From Oscillospiraceae bacterium (GTDB lineage Bacteria > Bacillota > Clostridia > Oscillospirales > Oscillospiraceae): a stretch of DNA of 12,411 nt. The translations under genes were made by a program, and so were the position numbers. The notes under the pieces are model-generated. The model was not told the DNA's origin. It searched no databases and saw only the letters and a list, made by a program, of their open reading frames with translations. This document shows positions 6,547 through 12,055 of this stretch, piece by piece. Position 1 is the first letter of the stretch. Each line of letters starts with the position of its first letter. Location: assembly GCA_016297855.1 (NCBI GenBank), contig JAEDFW010000051.1, positions 1-12,411 of the forward strand. Reading direction: 5' to 3'.

Positions 6547-7659
6547 TCATTCTCCTGCCTTTAACCGCACCGGCAGCACCATATAGCTGAAGCGCCTGCT
6601 GCCGTCGCAGGGATTGAGTACGATGGGGCTCAGGCCGTTGACGAGCTCAAGCGAGCATTCTGCGTCCGGCACCGCGCGCAGCGCCTCAAGCAAATACCGG
6701 CAGTTAAAGCCGATCTCCAGCTCTTTGCCGTCGCCTGCCACGTCGCATACGTCGTGCGCCTCGCCGATGGTCGAAACCGTACGCAGATCCGCCGTGTTGT
6801 TGCCGAAGGTGCAGCGCACGGGACTTTTGATCTTCTCGGAGATGATGAGGCCCACGCGCTCGATGGCCGCCATGAACGACGCGACGTTTGCCGTCAGCTT
6901 CACAGGGTTGTTTTCCGGCAGCACGCGCCGCCAGTCGAGAAATTCGCCCTCGAGAATGCGGCAAACGAGCGTCGCATCGCCGATCTCAAACAGAATGTGC
7001 TTGCTTCCAAGGATAAAGCTGCACGGATCGTCGGTATCGCCGAGGATCTTTTCGACCTCTTTGAGCGCCGCCGACGGCGCGACGAATTTCATCGTCCGGC
7101 CGATGGGCTCCTCCGCCGTATAGCGCCGCAGCGCCAGCCGGTAACCGTCAACGGCGACCATTGTGATGGCGTCGTTTTCAACCTCAAACAGACACCCCGT
7201 GTGGATGGGCCGCGCCTGATTCTCGCTGACCGAGAAAATCGTGCCGCCGATCATGGCCTTAAGCGCGTTCTGCGGAATCTGCACGCCCTTTTCCGAATCA
7301 ACGTCCGGCAGCTCAGGGTAGTCCTCGGCGGACATAGCCGTGATTGAGAACGAGGCGATGCCGCTGCGGATCTGCACCTTGAATTTTTCGTCGACCGTCA
7401 AGCTCACCACGTCGCCGGGCAGTTTGCGGATAATATCGAAGAACAGCCGCGCGGGCATGATGCACTCGCCGGGCGATTGAATCTCGGCCGGCACCGTTAC
7501 GGTGATGCCCGTCTCGAGATTATACCCGGAAAGCACCAGTTTGACACCTGCGCGTACATAGATGCCTTCGAGCGCGGAAATGGCGCTCTTCGGCGCGACC
7601 GTGCGCGAGGCGACGGAGATGGCCGAAACGAGCCGGTTTTTATCACAGGTAACTTTCAT
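6547..7659 (-). CDS. dnaN: DNA polymerase III beta sliding clamp
   Basis: Ring-shaped processivity clamp, 370 residues as usual, built of three similar domains. It begins MKVTCDKNRLVSAISVASRTV. It has the family stretch GCLFEVENDAITMVAVDGYRLA near the second domain and ends with MVLPVRL (360-366), the C-terminal segment lining the pocket that binds clamp-interacting peptides. The ATG at 7659 has GGAGG 8 nt upstream. It lies just past the unwinding region of oriC. Transcription may read through from dnaA, or start at a weak candidate promoter on the minus strand within the origin (TTGCTC at 7729-7724, TATATT at 7707-7702, 16-bp spacer). The second option is uncertain. Confidence 0.98.
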   Translation of the reverse strand: MKVTCDKNRLVSAISVASRTVAPKSAISALEGIYVRAGVKLVLSGYNLETGITVTVPAEIQSPGECIMPARLFFDIIRKLPGDVVSLTVDEKFKVQIRSGIASFSITAMSAEDYPELPDVDSEKGVQIPQNALKAMIGGTIFSVSENQARPIHTGCLFEVENDAITMVAVDGYRLALRRYTAEEPIGRTMKFVAPSAALKEVEKILGDTDDPCSFILGSKHILFEIGDATLVCRILEGEFLDWRRVLPENNPVKLTANVASFMAAIERVGLIISEKIKSPVRCTFGNNTADLRTVSTIGEAHDVCDVAGDGKELEIGFNCRYLLEALRAVPDAECSLELVNGLSPIVLNPCDGSRRFSYMVLPVRLKAGE

Positions 7660-7703
7660 GCAGAAAACCTCCGTTTCTTCTTTCTAAAGAAAGAAAGGGT
7701 AAA

Positions 7704-7724
7704 TATAGTAGTAAACAGTAGTAG
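7704..7724 (+). promoter_or_regulatory. DnaA-trio repeats in the origin unwinding region
   Basis: The plus strand reads TA-TAG-TAG-TAA (7704-7714), then ACAG-TAG-TAG (7715-7724). In the known B. subtilis system, repeated trinucleotides 3'-(G/A)AT-5' next to the last DnaA box guide the DnaA filament onto single-stranded DNA. Here the run starts 10 bp past the box at 7735-7743, and that box points toward it. Polarity, spacing and composition fit. Function is inferred. Confidence 0.75.
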
Positions 7725-7734
7725 AGCAATTTTA

Positions 7735-7743
7735 TGTGGAAAA
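7735..7743 (-). promoter_or_regulatory. DnaA box facing the trio repeats
   Basis: TTTTCCACA on the minus strand, a full match to TTWTNCACA. It is the box nearest the unwinding region and is oriented toward it. Confidence 0.8.
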
Positions 7744-7774
7744 GCGGTGTTTGCCGTTGGATTGCAAGGCTTTT

Positions 7775-7783
7775 TTTTCCACA
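7775..7783 (+). promoter_or_regulatory. DnaA box
   Basis: TTTTCCACA on the plus strand, a full consensus match. It is inverted relative to the box at 7735-7743 with 31 bp between them. Confidence 0.8.
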
Positions 7784-7867
7784 GCCAAATGTGAACATAT
7801 TTGCCGGTTTTCAACAGCTCTTTTTGTGAAACATCCGTTTCACGCCTTTGCACAGCACGTCTTTCCA

Positions 7868-7891
7868 CTTTCCACAGCCGTCTGTGGAAAA
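7868..7891. promoter_or_regulatory. Inverted pair of DnaA boxes next to the dnaA stop
   Basis: CTTTCCACA (7868-7876, plus) and TTTTCCACA (7883-7891, minus) face each other. TTTCCACAG, four bases CCGT and CTGTGGAAA form a perfect 9-bp hairpin (7869-7890), only a few bases after the dnaA stop codon. Confidence 0.8.
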
Positions 7892-7894
7892 CAG

Positions 7895-9211
7895 TCAGAG
7901 CTTGGAATTGATGTTGGAGGTGATATCGCGGATGTTCGCGCCCACCTCTCCGGCGGGATCGGCCAGCGCGTTTTCCACCTTGCGGATGGCGTGAATGACC
8001 GTGGAATGATCGCGGCCGAACTCACGGCCGATGTCGGGCAGGGACAGATTTGTCAGTTTTCTCACGAGATACATGGCAATTTGCCGCGCCTCGGCGGTAT
8101 TTTTATTTTTGAGTGTTCCGCGCAGCACCTGCTCCTCGATGGAGTAAAACCGGCAGACTTCGGAGATGATGAGGCTCGGCGTTGGCAGCGCGCTTCCGGC
8201 CTTGTCCTTGTACATGTCCTTGATGGCCCGGGAAATGTTCGGCACGTCCATCGTCATCTGCGAAAGCTCGCGGTAAGCCAGTATTTTTTTGACGGTACCT
8301 TCGATCTGACGGACGTTGGTGGTGATGTTTTCGGCGATGTAGGTACACACATCGTCGGGAAAATCAAGACCCAGACTCATGGCCTTGTTTTTGATGATTG
8401 CCATGCGGGTTTCATAATCCGGCGGTTGAATGTCCGCAATCAGACCGCCTTCAAACCGGGTCTTCAGCCGGTCCTCCAGCCGCAGCATCTCATTGGGCGG
8501 CCGGTCAGAGGTCAGCACGATCTGCTTGTGGCACTCGTAGAGATTGTTGAAGGTGTGGAAAAATTCCTCCTGCGTCGAGTCCTTGCCGGCGATAAACTGA
8601 ATATCGTCGACGAGAAACAGATCGGCATTGCGGTATTTGTTGCGGAATTCGATGTTCCGGCCTTCCTGCAGCGCGGCGATCAGTTCGTTTGTAAACTGGT
8701 CGCCCTTGATATAGACGATCGAGTAGCCCGGATGCTGCTTGTGGATCTGGTTGGCGATGGCATAGAGCAGATGCGTCTTACCCACGCCGGACGGACCGTA
8801 GATGAACAGCGGGTTATATGTCTCGGCCGGACTGTTTGCCACAGCCACAGCGGCGGAATATGCAAAGCGGTTGCTGGAGCCGACGACGAAGCGGTCAAAC
8901 GTGAACTGCGGATTGAACTCGATAAAATCGAGCGACTTTTCCTGATTGTTGTACTGTTTCATCTCTTCCTCGTCGAGAACGACGAGTTCGATCTCTGTTC
9001 CGAACAGCTCACGCATGGCGTCTTTGATGTAGTCGGTGCAGCGCCGCAGGATGATATCCTTGCGGAACGGAGACGGAGAATACAGCACCAGCCGCGAATC
9101 GGATAATTCGACCACCTCGGCGTCGTCAAACCAGGTGGAGACGACCGGTGCGGTCAGGCGGTTTTCCATATGGCCAAGAATCTTGGCCCACACATAGGCA
9201 GAGGAGTACAT
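7895..9211 (-). CDS. dnaA: Chromosomal replication initiator DnaA
   Basis: AAA+ initiator that binds DnaA boxes and melts oriC; 438 residues. Domain I spans about 1-80, with a short linker (about 81-100). The AAA+ core has Walker A GPSGVGKT (139-146), Walker B LFLVDDIQF (198-206) and TRFEGGL (251-257), whose Arg252 is the likely arginine finger. Domain IV carries the DnaA signature GREFGRDHSTVIHAIRKVE (395-413) that reads the box. The frame is open to an ATG at 9277, but I choose the ATG at 9211: AAAGGAG lies 6 nt upstream, and the upstream ATG would fall at or before the predicted transcription start. It is preceded by a strong promoter (9279-9307) and is divergent from the kinase gene. The origin follows directly, so DnaA boxes near its 3' end, but none convincing near its promoter, are visible. 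Confidence 0.98.
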   Translation of the reverse strand: MYSSAYVWAKILGHMENRLTAPVVSTWFDDAEVVELSDSRLVLYSPSPFRKDIILRRCTDYIKDAMRELFGTEIELVVLDEEEMKQYNNQEKSLDFIEFNPQFTFDRFVVGSSNRFAYSAAVAVANSPAETYNPLFIYGPSGVGKTHLLYAIANQIHKQHPGYSIVYIKGDQFTNELIAALQEGRNIEFRNKYRNADLFLVDDIQFIAGKDSTQEEFFHTFNNLYECHKQIVLTSDRPPNEMLRLEDRLKTRFEGGLIADIQPPDYETRMAIIKNKAMSLGLDFPDDVCTYIAENITTNVRQIEGTVKKILAYRELSQMTMDVPNISRAIKDMYKDKAGSALPTPSLIISEVCRFYSIEEQVLRGTLKNKNTAEARQIAMYLVRKLTNLSLPDIGREFGRDHSTVIHAIRKVENALADPAGEVGANIRDITSNINSKL

Positions 9212-9278
9212 AAGCATCTCCTTTCTTTCGGGTTTCCGGGGAAAAATCGTTCCCGTTTGGGCATACTTATACACCATA

Positions 9279-9307
9279 ATTTTAACACGTTTCCTCCTTT
9301 ATTTCAA
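9279..9307 (-). promoter_or_regulatory. dnaA promoter (housekeeping sigma type)
   Basis: On the minus strand: TTGAAA (-35, 9307-9302), a 17-bp spacer, then TAAAAT (-10, 9284-9279). An AT-rich stretch lies just upstream (9309-9330), possibly an UP element. The predicted start, near 9272, gives a leader of about 60 nt before the dnaA ATG. Confidence 0.8.
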
Positions 9308-9343
9308 GTCTTATACTATATTTAATAAGAAATGGGGGAAAGT

Positions 9344-9383
9344 TTGCACGCGCCGGTGCAACCGACGCACGATTGGTGCACAA
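9344..9383. promoter_or_regulatory. Inverted and direct GTGCA repeats between the dnaA and kinase promoters
   Basis: TTGCAC and GTGCAA (9344-9349, 9356-9361) make a 6-bp stem with a 6-nt loop. GGTGCA occurs at 9355-9360 and again at 9375-9380, 20 bp apart, about two helical turns. The second copy forms a near-palindrome TTGGTGCACAA (9373-9383). Placed between two divergent promoters, these could be an operator. No known regulator motif was recognised. Confidence 0.35.
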
Positions 9384-9414
9384 GTTTTCTGCCCGAAGGA
9401 CATATTTTTTTCTC

Positions 9415-9443
9415 TTGCGTGCCGGCGGGAAATGTTGTATGAT
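9415..9443 (+). promoter_or_regulatory. Promoter of the deoxynucleoside kinase gene
   Basis: TTGCGT (9415-9420), a 17-bp spacer and TATGAT (9438-9443). The predicted start, near 9450, gives a leader of about 65 nt. A hairpin GCCGAA/TTCGGC (9461-9479) and a T6 run (9490-9495) lie in that leader. Confidence 0.75.
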
Positions 9444-9516
9444 AGTTCTGCTCGTATTTTGCCGAAGCAGCAATTCGGCAAGCGGGCTGATTTTTTGTCT
9501 GCAGGAGGCGGCTCTG

Positions 9517-10110
9517 ATGAAATATATTGCCATCTGCGGGACGGTCGGCTCCGGCAAGACCACGCTGCTCGGCCGTCTGATCGCTCGTCTTGGCCCGCGC
9601 GTGAGCTTTCATGAGGAGCGCCCGCAGGACAACCCCTACATCACCGATTACTATGCCGACTCCAAACGCTGGTCATTTCACTCGCAGGTGACGTTTCTGT
9701 CTCTCTATTTCGATGATCCCAAGTGGCGCGGCGGGGAGAATGAAACAGAGTTCTTTCTGTACGACCGCTGTTTTCTTGAAAATCTCGTCATCGCCAAGTA
9801 CCGCCTGCAGCAGCAGGATCTGACGCAGGACGAATACGATATCCTCTGCAAGCTGGCGCGCGGCATCGAGTCGCTCATGCCGCCGATCGACAAGTATATC
9901 TACCTCGACTGTTCGGTCGGGACGATCCTCGAGCACATGCGCGGCCGTGGCCGCGAGTATGAAGACGATCTGGACCTTATGTATATTGTCGATCTCAAAA
10001 CGCTCTATGACGAGTGGTTTCTCACGCTGCCGCCTGAACGGACGCTCACCGTCAACATGGATGGGGGAAGCTATGATCTGGAAGAGATCGTAAGGTTCAT
10101 CGAAGCATAA
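9517..10110 (+). CDS. Deoxynucleoside kinase (dGK/dAK/dCK family)
   Basis: A 197-residue P-loop kinase that would phosphorylate deoxyribonucleosides for dNTP salvage in the cytoplasm. Walker A is GTVGSGKTT (8-16). The central YDRCFLEN motif (82-89) matches the D-R-S-x-x-E substrate-site motif of the family. The arginine-rich lid RGRGREYE lies near 143-150. Length fits bacterial dNKs (about 200-220). Which deoxynucleoside it prefers cannot be read from the sequence. The ATG at 9517 is set by AGGAGG 8 nt upstream; the frame is open further upstream to 9373, but that start would precede the promoter. It is transcribed alone, divergent from dnaA, and ends at a strong terminator. Placing a dNTP-supply enzyme beside the origin is suggestive, not proof of co-regulation. 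Confidence 0.9.
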   Translation: MKYIAICGTVGSGKTTLLGRLIARLGPRVSFHEERPQDNPYITDYYADSKRWSFHSQVTFLSLYFDDPKWRGGENETEFFLYDRCFLENLVIAKYRLQQQDLTQDEYDILCKLARGIESLMPPIDKYIYLDCSVGTILEHMRGRGREYEDDLDLMYIVDLKTLYDEWFLTLPPERTLTVNMDGGSYDLEEIVRFIEA

Positions 10111-10117
10111 ACACACC

Positions 10118-10145
10118 GCTGTTTGGCGGGTGCTCATAAAACAGC
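10118..10145 (+). other. Small hairpin before the kinase terminator
   Basis: GCTGTTT (10118-10124) pairs with AAACAGC (10139-10145) around a 14-nt loop. It lies just after the kinase stop and directly abuts the terminator stem. It is probably a minor part of the 3' end. Confidence 0.35.
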
Positions 10146-10188
10146 AATCCTCCATATGATCACAAAGCGATCATATGGAGGATTTTTT
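10146..10188 (+). terminator. Strong intrinsic terminator after the kinase gene
   Basis: A perfect 16-bp stem (10146-10161 with 10169-10184), loop ACAAAGC, and a T6 tract at 10183-10188. It lies 36 bp after the kinase stop codon. Confidence 0.9.
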
Positions 10189-10357
10189 GTATTTGCCTGA
10201 CGAGCAGCAAGGGAATGCAGTTCCCCTGACGAAACAAAGTGACGCAGGTCGCACGTTATTTGTGTCAGAAGAGGATCGAAATTCACCTTTTCATTTTGAA
10301 TGGCTTTGAAGAGGCCGGTAAACTGGAAGTTATAGAGAAATTTTTTTCGGAAAAACC
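10189..10357. other. Gene-free stretch between the kinase terminator and the perR promoter
   Basis: About 170 bp with no convincing gene. Visible features are a short stem GGGAA-TGCAG-TTCCC (10211-10225), a direct repeat CCTGACGA (10196-10203 and 10225-10232) and an increasingly AT-rich right end. A 44-codon plus-strand frame from ATG 10175 starts inside the terminator stem and has no ribosome site. It may be a degenerate repeat or spacer. Confidence 0.5.
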
Positions 10358-10386
10358 TTGACATTTTGCTTTTAATGATATTTAAT
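10358..10386 (+). promoter_or_regulatory. perR promoter
   Basis: TTGACA (10358-10363, perfect -35), a 17-bp spacer and TTTAAT (-10, 10381-10386). The AT-rich surroundings and position about 35 bp before the perR ATG support it. Confidence 0.8.
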
Positions 10387-10395
10387 ACTATTAAG
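10381..10395. promoter_or_regulatory. Likely PerR box (autoregulatory operator)
   Basis: TTTAATACTATTAAG is a 7-1-7 inverted repeat with six of seven pairs matching. It resembles the known PerR/Fur-type box TTATAATNATTATAA in form and AT content. It fully covers the -10 element, so binding would block transcription. Confidence 0.65.
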
Positions 10396-10421
10396 TATAT
10401 TATATCTGATAGGTAAATACT

Positions 10422-10823
10422 ATGATAAGACGTAATACGATCCAACGTTCCTTCGTCCTAGAAGCAGTAAACCAATTGCATTGCCATGCCACTGCAGACG
10501 AGATCTATAACGAGATCATCAAAAAGCATCCCATGGTCAGCCGTGCAACTGTATATCGAAATTTGAATCTGTTATCGGAGATGGGCGAAATCCGCCGTCT
10601 TGAGATACCCGGCAGTGCCGATCGTTTCGACCATATAAGCAGCAATCACTGTCATGTAAAATGTGAAGTATGCGGAAGGGTCTTTGATGTGGACATGGAT
10701 TTTGTCGGCGGTCTTGAAAGAGGGATCAGAGATACCCACGGATTTGACTTTACTGGTTATGACATCATTTTTCATGGTGTTTGTCCGGAATGCAAAGCAC
10801 AAAAGGGCTCCGGAAAAGAATAG
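10422..10823 (+). CDS. perR: PerR-type Fur-family metalloregulator
   Basis: A 133-residue repressor that would sense peroxide through a metal-bound regulatory site. The winged helix contains TADEIYNEI (24-32) and the recognition helix SRATVYRNLNLL (40-51). All five regulatory-metal ligands of B. subtilis PerR (H37, D85, H91, H93, D104) have counterparts: His22, Asp70, His76, His78 and Asp89. The structural zinc site is intact (C81/C84 and C121/C124). The Asp at the last position points to PerR rather than Fur or Zur. It lacks about 15 N-terminal residues present in B. subtilis PerR, as in other short clostridial members. The ribosome site is weak (AGG, 8 nt upstream). The promoter carries a probable self-operator. 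It probably shares a transcript with the QueD-like gene 62 bp downstream. Base composition is more AT-rich than the gyr-dna block. Confidence 0.88.
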   Translation: MIRRNTIQRSFVLEAVNQLHCHATADEIYNEIIKKHPMVSRATVYRNLNLLSEMGEIRRLEIPGSADRFDHISSNHCHVKCEVCGRVFDVDMDFVGGLERGIRDTHGFDFTGYDIIFHGVCPECKAQKGSGKE

Positions 10824-10885
10824 ACCAACTTAGGAAAAGGCGCGGAAACGAGCGTTTTCATAAATCAAATTTAAGGAGGATTATC

Positions 10886-11452
10886 ATGAGAAGCATTACT
10901 ACATTAGATCTGCAGTACGCACATCGTTTTTATGGGTTCAAGGGCGAGGCCCAATATCTGCATGGACATACAGGAGTTCTGACCATCGAAGTTGAGGACT
11001 CTGTTGAACCGGGCGTAAATATGGTCTTTCCCTGCAATGAGATTCAGAAAACAGCATGGGAGGTTCTGAAAAATTTTGATCATGCTCTGATTCTCCGGGA
11101 AGATGATCCGCTGCTGCCTGCAATTCTGAAAGTCTACGAAGAGCAGGGCATCAAGGACGGTGCTCCCACCAACAAGATGAAGGGTCCCGCATTCAAAACC
11201 GAGCTCGCAACTGCTTATCCCAGTTGCCGTCTGGTTGTAACGAAGGAAACCATGACTGTTGAAGGCATGATCAAGATTGTCTATGATCTTCTGAAGGACA
11301 AGCTGAATATCGCCAAGCTGACTTTCACCAGCGGCGTGAATGCCGCGTCCCAGGAATACAAGCCTGAGGGCTCCAAAGACCGCTGCCCCCTGTGCGGCAT
11401 CGCTCTGAATGAAAACGGCGTATGTCCGAAGTGTGGGTACAAGAAGCAGTAA
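10886..11452 (+). CDS. QueD/PTPS-like protein with C-terminal zinc ribbon
   Basis: A 188-residue protein of the 6-pyruvoyl-tetrahydropterin synthase / 6-carboxytetrahydropterin synthase superfamily. The zinc triad is visible as AHRF (His13) and HGH (His26, His28). FDHALIL (64-70) supplies the Asp-His pair, and MTVEGM (123-128) supplies the pterin-anchoring Glu (Glu126). The residue four before HGH, normally the catalytic Cys, is Ala22, and the usual V-D-F after the second strand reads V-F-P-C (47-50). The domain also has an insertion (about 74-120). The tail adds a zinc ribbon, CPLC (167-170) and CPKC (180-183). Classical QueD chemistry in queuosine synthesis is therefore doubtful; a related reaction or a binding role is possible. 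The ATG is set by AAGGAGG 6 nt upstream. It follows perR and is probably in its operon. No other queuosine genes are in view. Confidence 0.8.
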   Translation: MRSITTLDLQYAHRFYGFKGEAQYLHGHTGVLTIEVEDSVEPGVNMVFPCNEIQKTAWEVLKNFDHALILREDDPLLPAILKVYEEQGIKDGAPTNKMKGPAFKTELATAYPSCRLVVTKETMTVEGMIKIVYDLLKDKLNIAKLTFTSGVNAASQEYKPEGSKDRCPLCGIALNENGVCPKCGYKKQ

Positions 11453-11465
11453 TTCCTATGTGCAA

Positions 11466-11511
11466 AATCAGAACGCCCGAAGAATCCACGGATTCTTCGG
11501 GCGTTTTGATT
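11466..11511. terminator. Strong hairpin terminator after the perR operon, probably bidirectional
   Basis: A 21-bp stem (11466-11486 with 11491-11511; one G-T wobble) with loop CACG. The GC-rich core is followed by TTTT on the plus strand and by a GATTTTG run on the minus strand. It lies 13 bp past the QueD-like stop and 85 bp past the end of mscL, so it could serve both converging units. Confidence 0.85.
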
Positions 11512-11596
11512 GTATTCAACCAGCAGCTTTTTCAGAACATTTGCAACACTGTCTTATAAATACCTGTGGAACGAACAGCGATGTTTTGTATCTGAT

Positions 11597-12040
11597 TTAC
11601 TTGTTTTTCAGCAGGTCGCGGATCTCGGTGAGCAGGACTTCTTCCTTCGTGGGCTCGGGTTCTTTTTCAGGCTCGGGCTCGGGTTCTTCCACCGGCTTTT
11701 CCATCTTCTTTTTCGCGGCATTGAACGTCTTGACGACGAGGAACACCACAAACGCGACAAGGATGAAATCGATAATGGTGGTCAGGAATGTGCCGATGCC
11801 GATGACTACGGCTTCCTTTACGACCTCGCCGGCCTCATCGAGAACGGCGGGTGCAAGTGTGAGGTTCAGCTTTGCCAGATCGATCCCGCCGATCAGCCAG
11901 CCGATGAACGGCATAAATACGTCGTTGACCAGGCTTGTGGTGATCTTGCCGAACGCGCTTGCAATGATAACGCCGATGGCCATGTCCATGACGTTGCCGC
12001 GCGAGATGAACTCCTTGAATTCATGGAAAAACTTTTTCAT
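11597..12040 (-). CDS. mscL: Large-conductance mechanosensitive channel MscL
   Basis: Stretch-gated inner-membrane channel that opens under hypo-osmotic shock; 147 residues. The N-terminal amphipathic helix (1-14, KKFFHEFKEFISRG) leads into pore helix TM1 (about 15-48) with the signature GNVMDMAIGVIIASAFGKI. A short periplasmic loop (about 52-74) is followed by TM2 (about 76-104, IDFILVAFVVFLVV). The C-terminal bundle helix KEEVLLTEIRDLLKNK (132-147) is joined by a Pro-Glu spacer with EPEPEPEKEPEP (119-130), longer than in many homologues. The ATG has AGGAGG 8 nt upstream, within the 15-bp gap after the preceding gene, so the two are probably one operon. Confidence 0.96.
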   Translation of the reverse strand: MKKFFHEFKEFISRGNVMDMAIGVIIASAFGKITTSLVNDVFMPFIGWLIGGIDLAKLNLTLAPAVLDEAGEVVKEAVVIGIGTFLTTIIDFILVAFVVFLVVKTFNAAKKKMEKPVEEPEPEPEKEPEPTKEEVLLTEIRDLLKNK

Positions 12041-12055
12041 ATATTCGTCCTCCTG

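Larger units (their letters stand above)
7660..7894. other. oriC: Chromosomal replication origin (oriC) between dnaA and dnaN
   Basis: A gene-free 235 bp with four good DnaA boxes (consensus TTWTNCACA): 7735-7743 (minus), 7775-7783 (plus), 7868-7876 (plus, one mismatch) and 7883-7891 (minus). Weaker ones-off sites lie at 7825-7833 (minus, TGTTTCACA) and 7846-7854 (plus, CTTTGCACA). The boxes sit on the dnaA side. The AT-rich part with DnaA-trio repeats (7704-7724) and a purine tract AAAGAAAGAAAGGG sits on the dnaN side. This is the same order as the B. subtilis dnaA-dnaN origin segment. Replication forks moving left travel with transcription of dnaN to gyrA. Confidence 0.9.

Noticed and set aside
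7736..9106. Plus-strand frame of 456 codons across the origin and opposite dnaA
   Set aside because: It starts inside the DnaA-box region without a ribosome site and is the antisense shadow of dnaA.
9212..9277. DnaA start at the upstream ATG (9277), adding 22 residues
   Set aside because: That ATG lies directly beside the -10 element, upstream of or at the predicted transcription start, and has no ribosome site. The ATG at 9211 has AAAGGAG at 6 nt.
9344..9383. Additional DnaA boxes upstream of dnaA
   Set aside because: The best candidate there (TGGTGCACA) matches only seven of nine consensus positions, so the sites were not called as DnaA boxes.
9373..9516. N-terminal extension of the deoxynucleoside kinase
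   Set aside because: The extra 48 residues precede the promoter -10 and look like translated leader. The ATG at 9517 has AGGAGG and begins the conserved MKYIAICGTVGSGKTT sequence.
10175..10311. 44-codon plus-strand frame after the kinase terminator
   Set aside because: The ATG is inside the terminator stem and lacks a ribosome site. It could be decayed sequence, but nothing supports a gene.
10134..10445. Minus-strand 103-codon frame through the kinase-perR gap
   Set aside because: It reads through both arms of the terminator and the perR promoter, has no ribosome site and shows no family signature.
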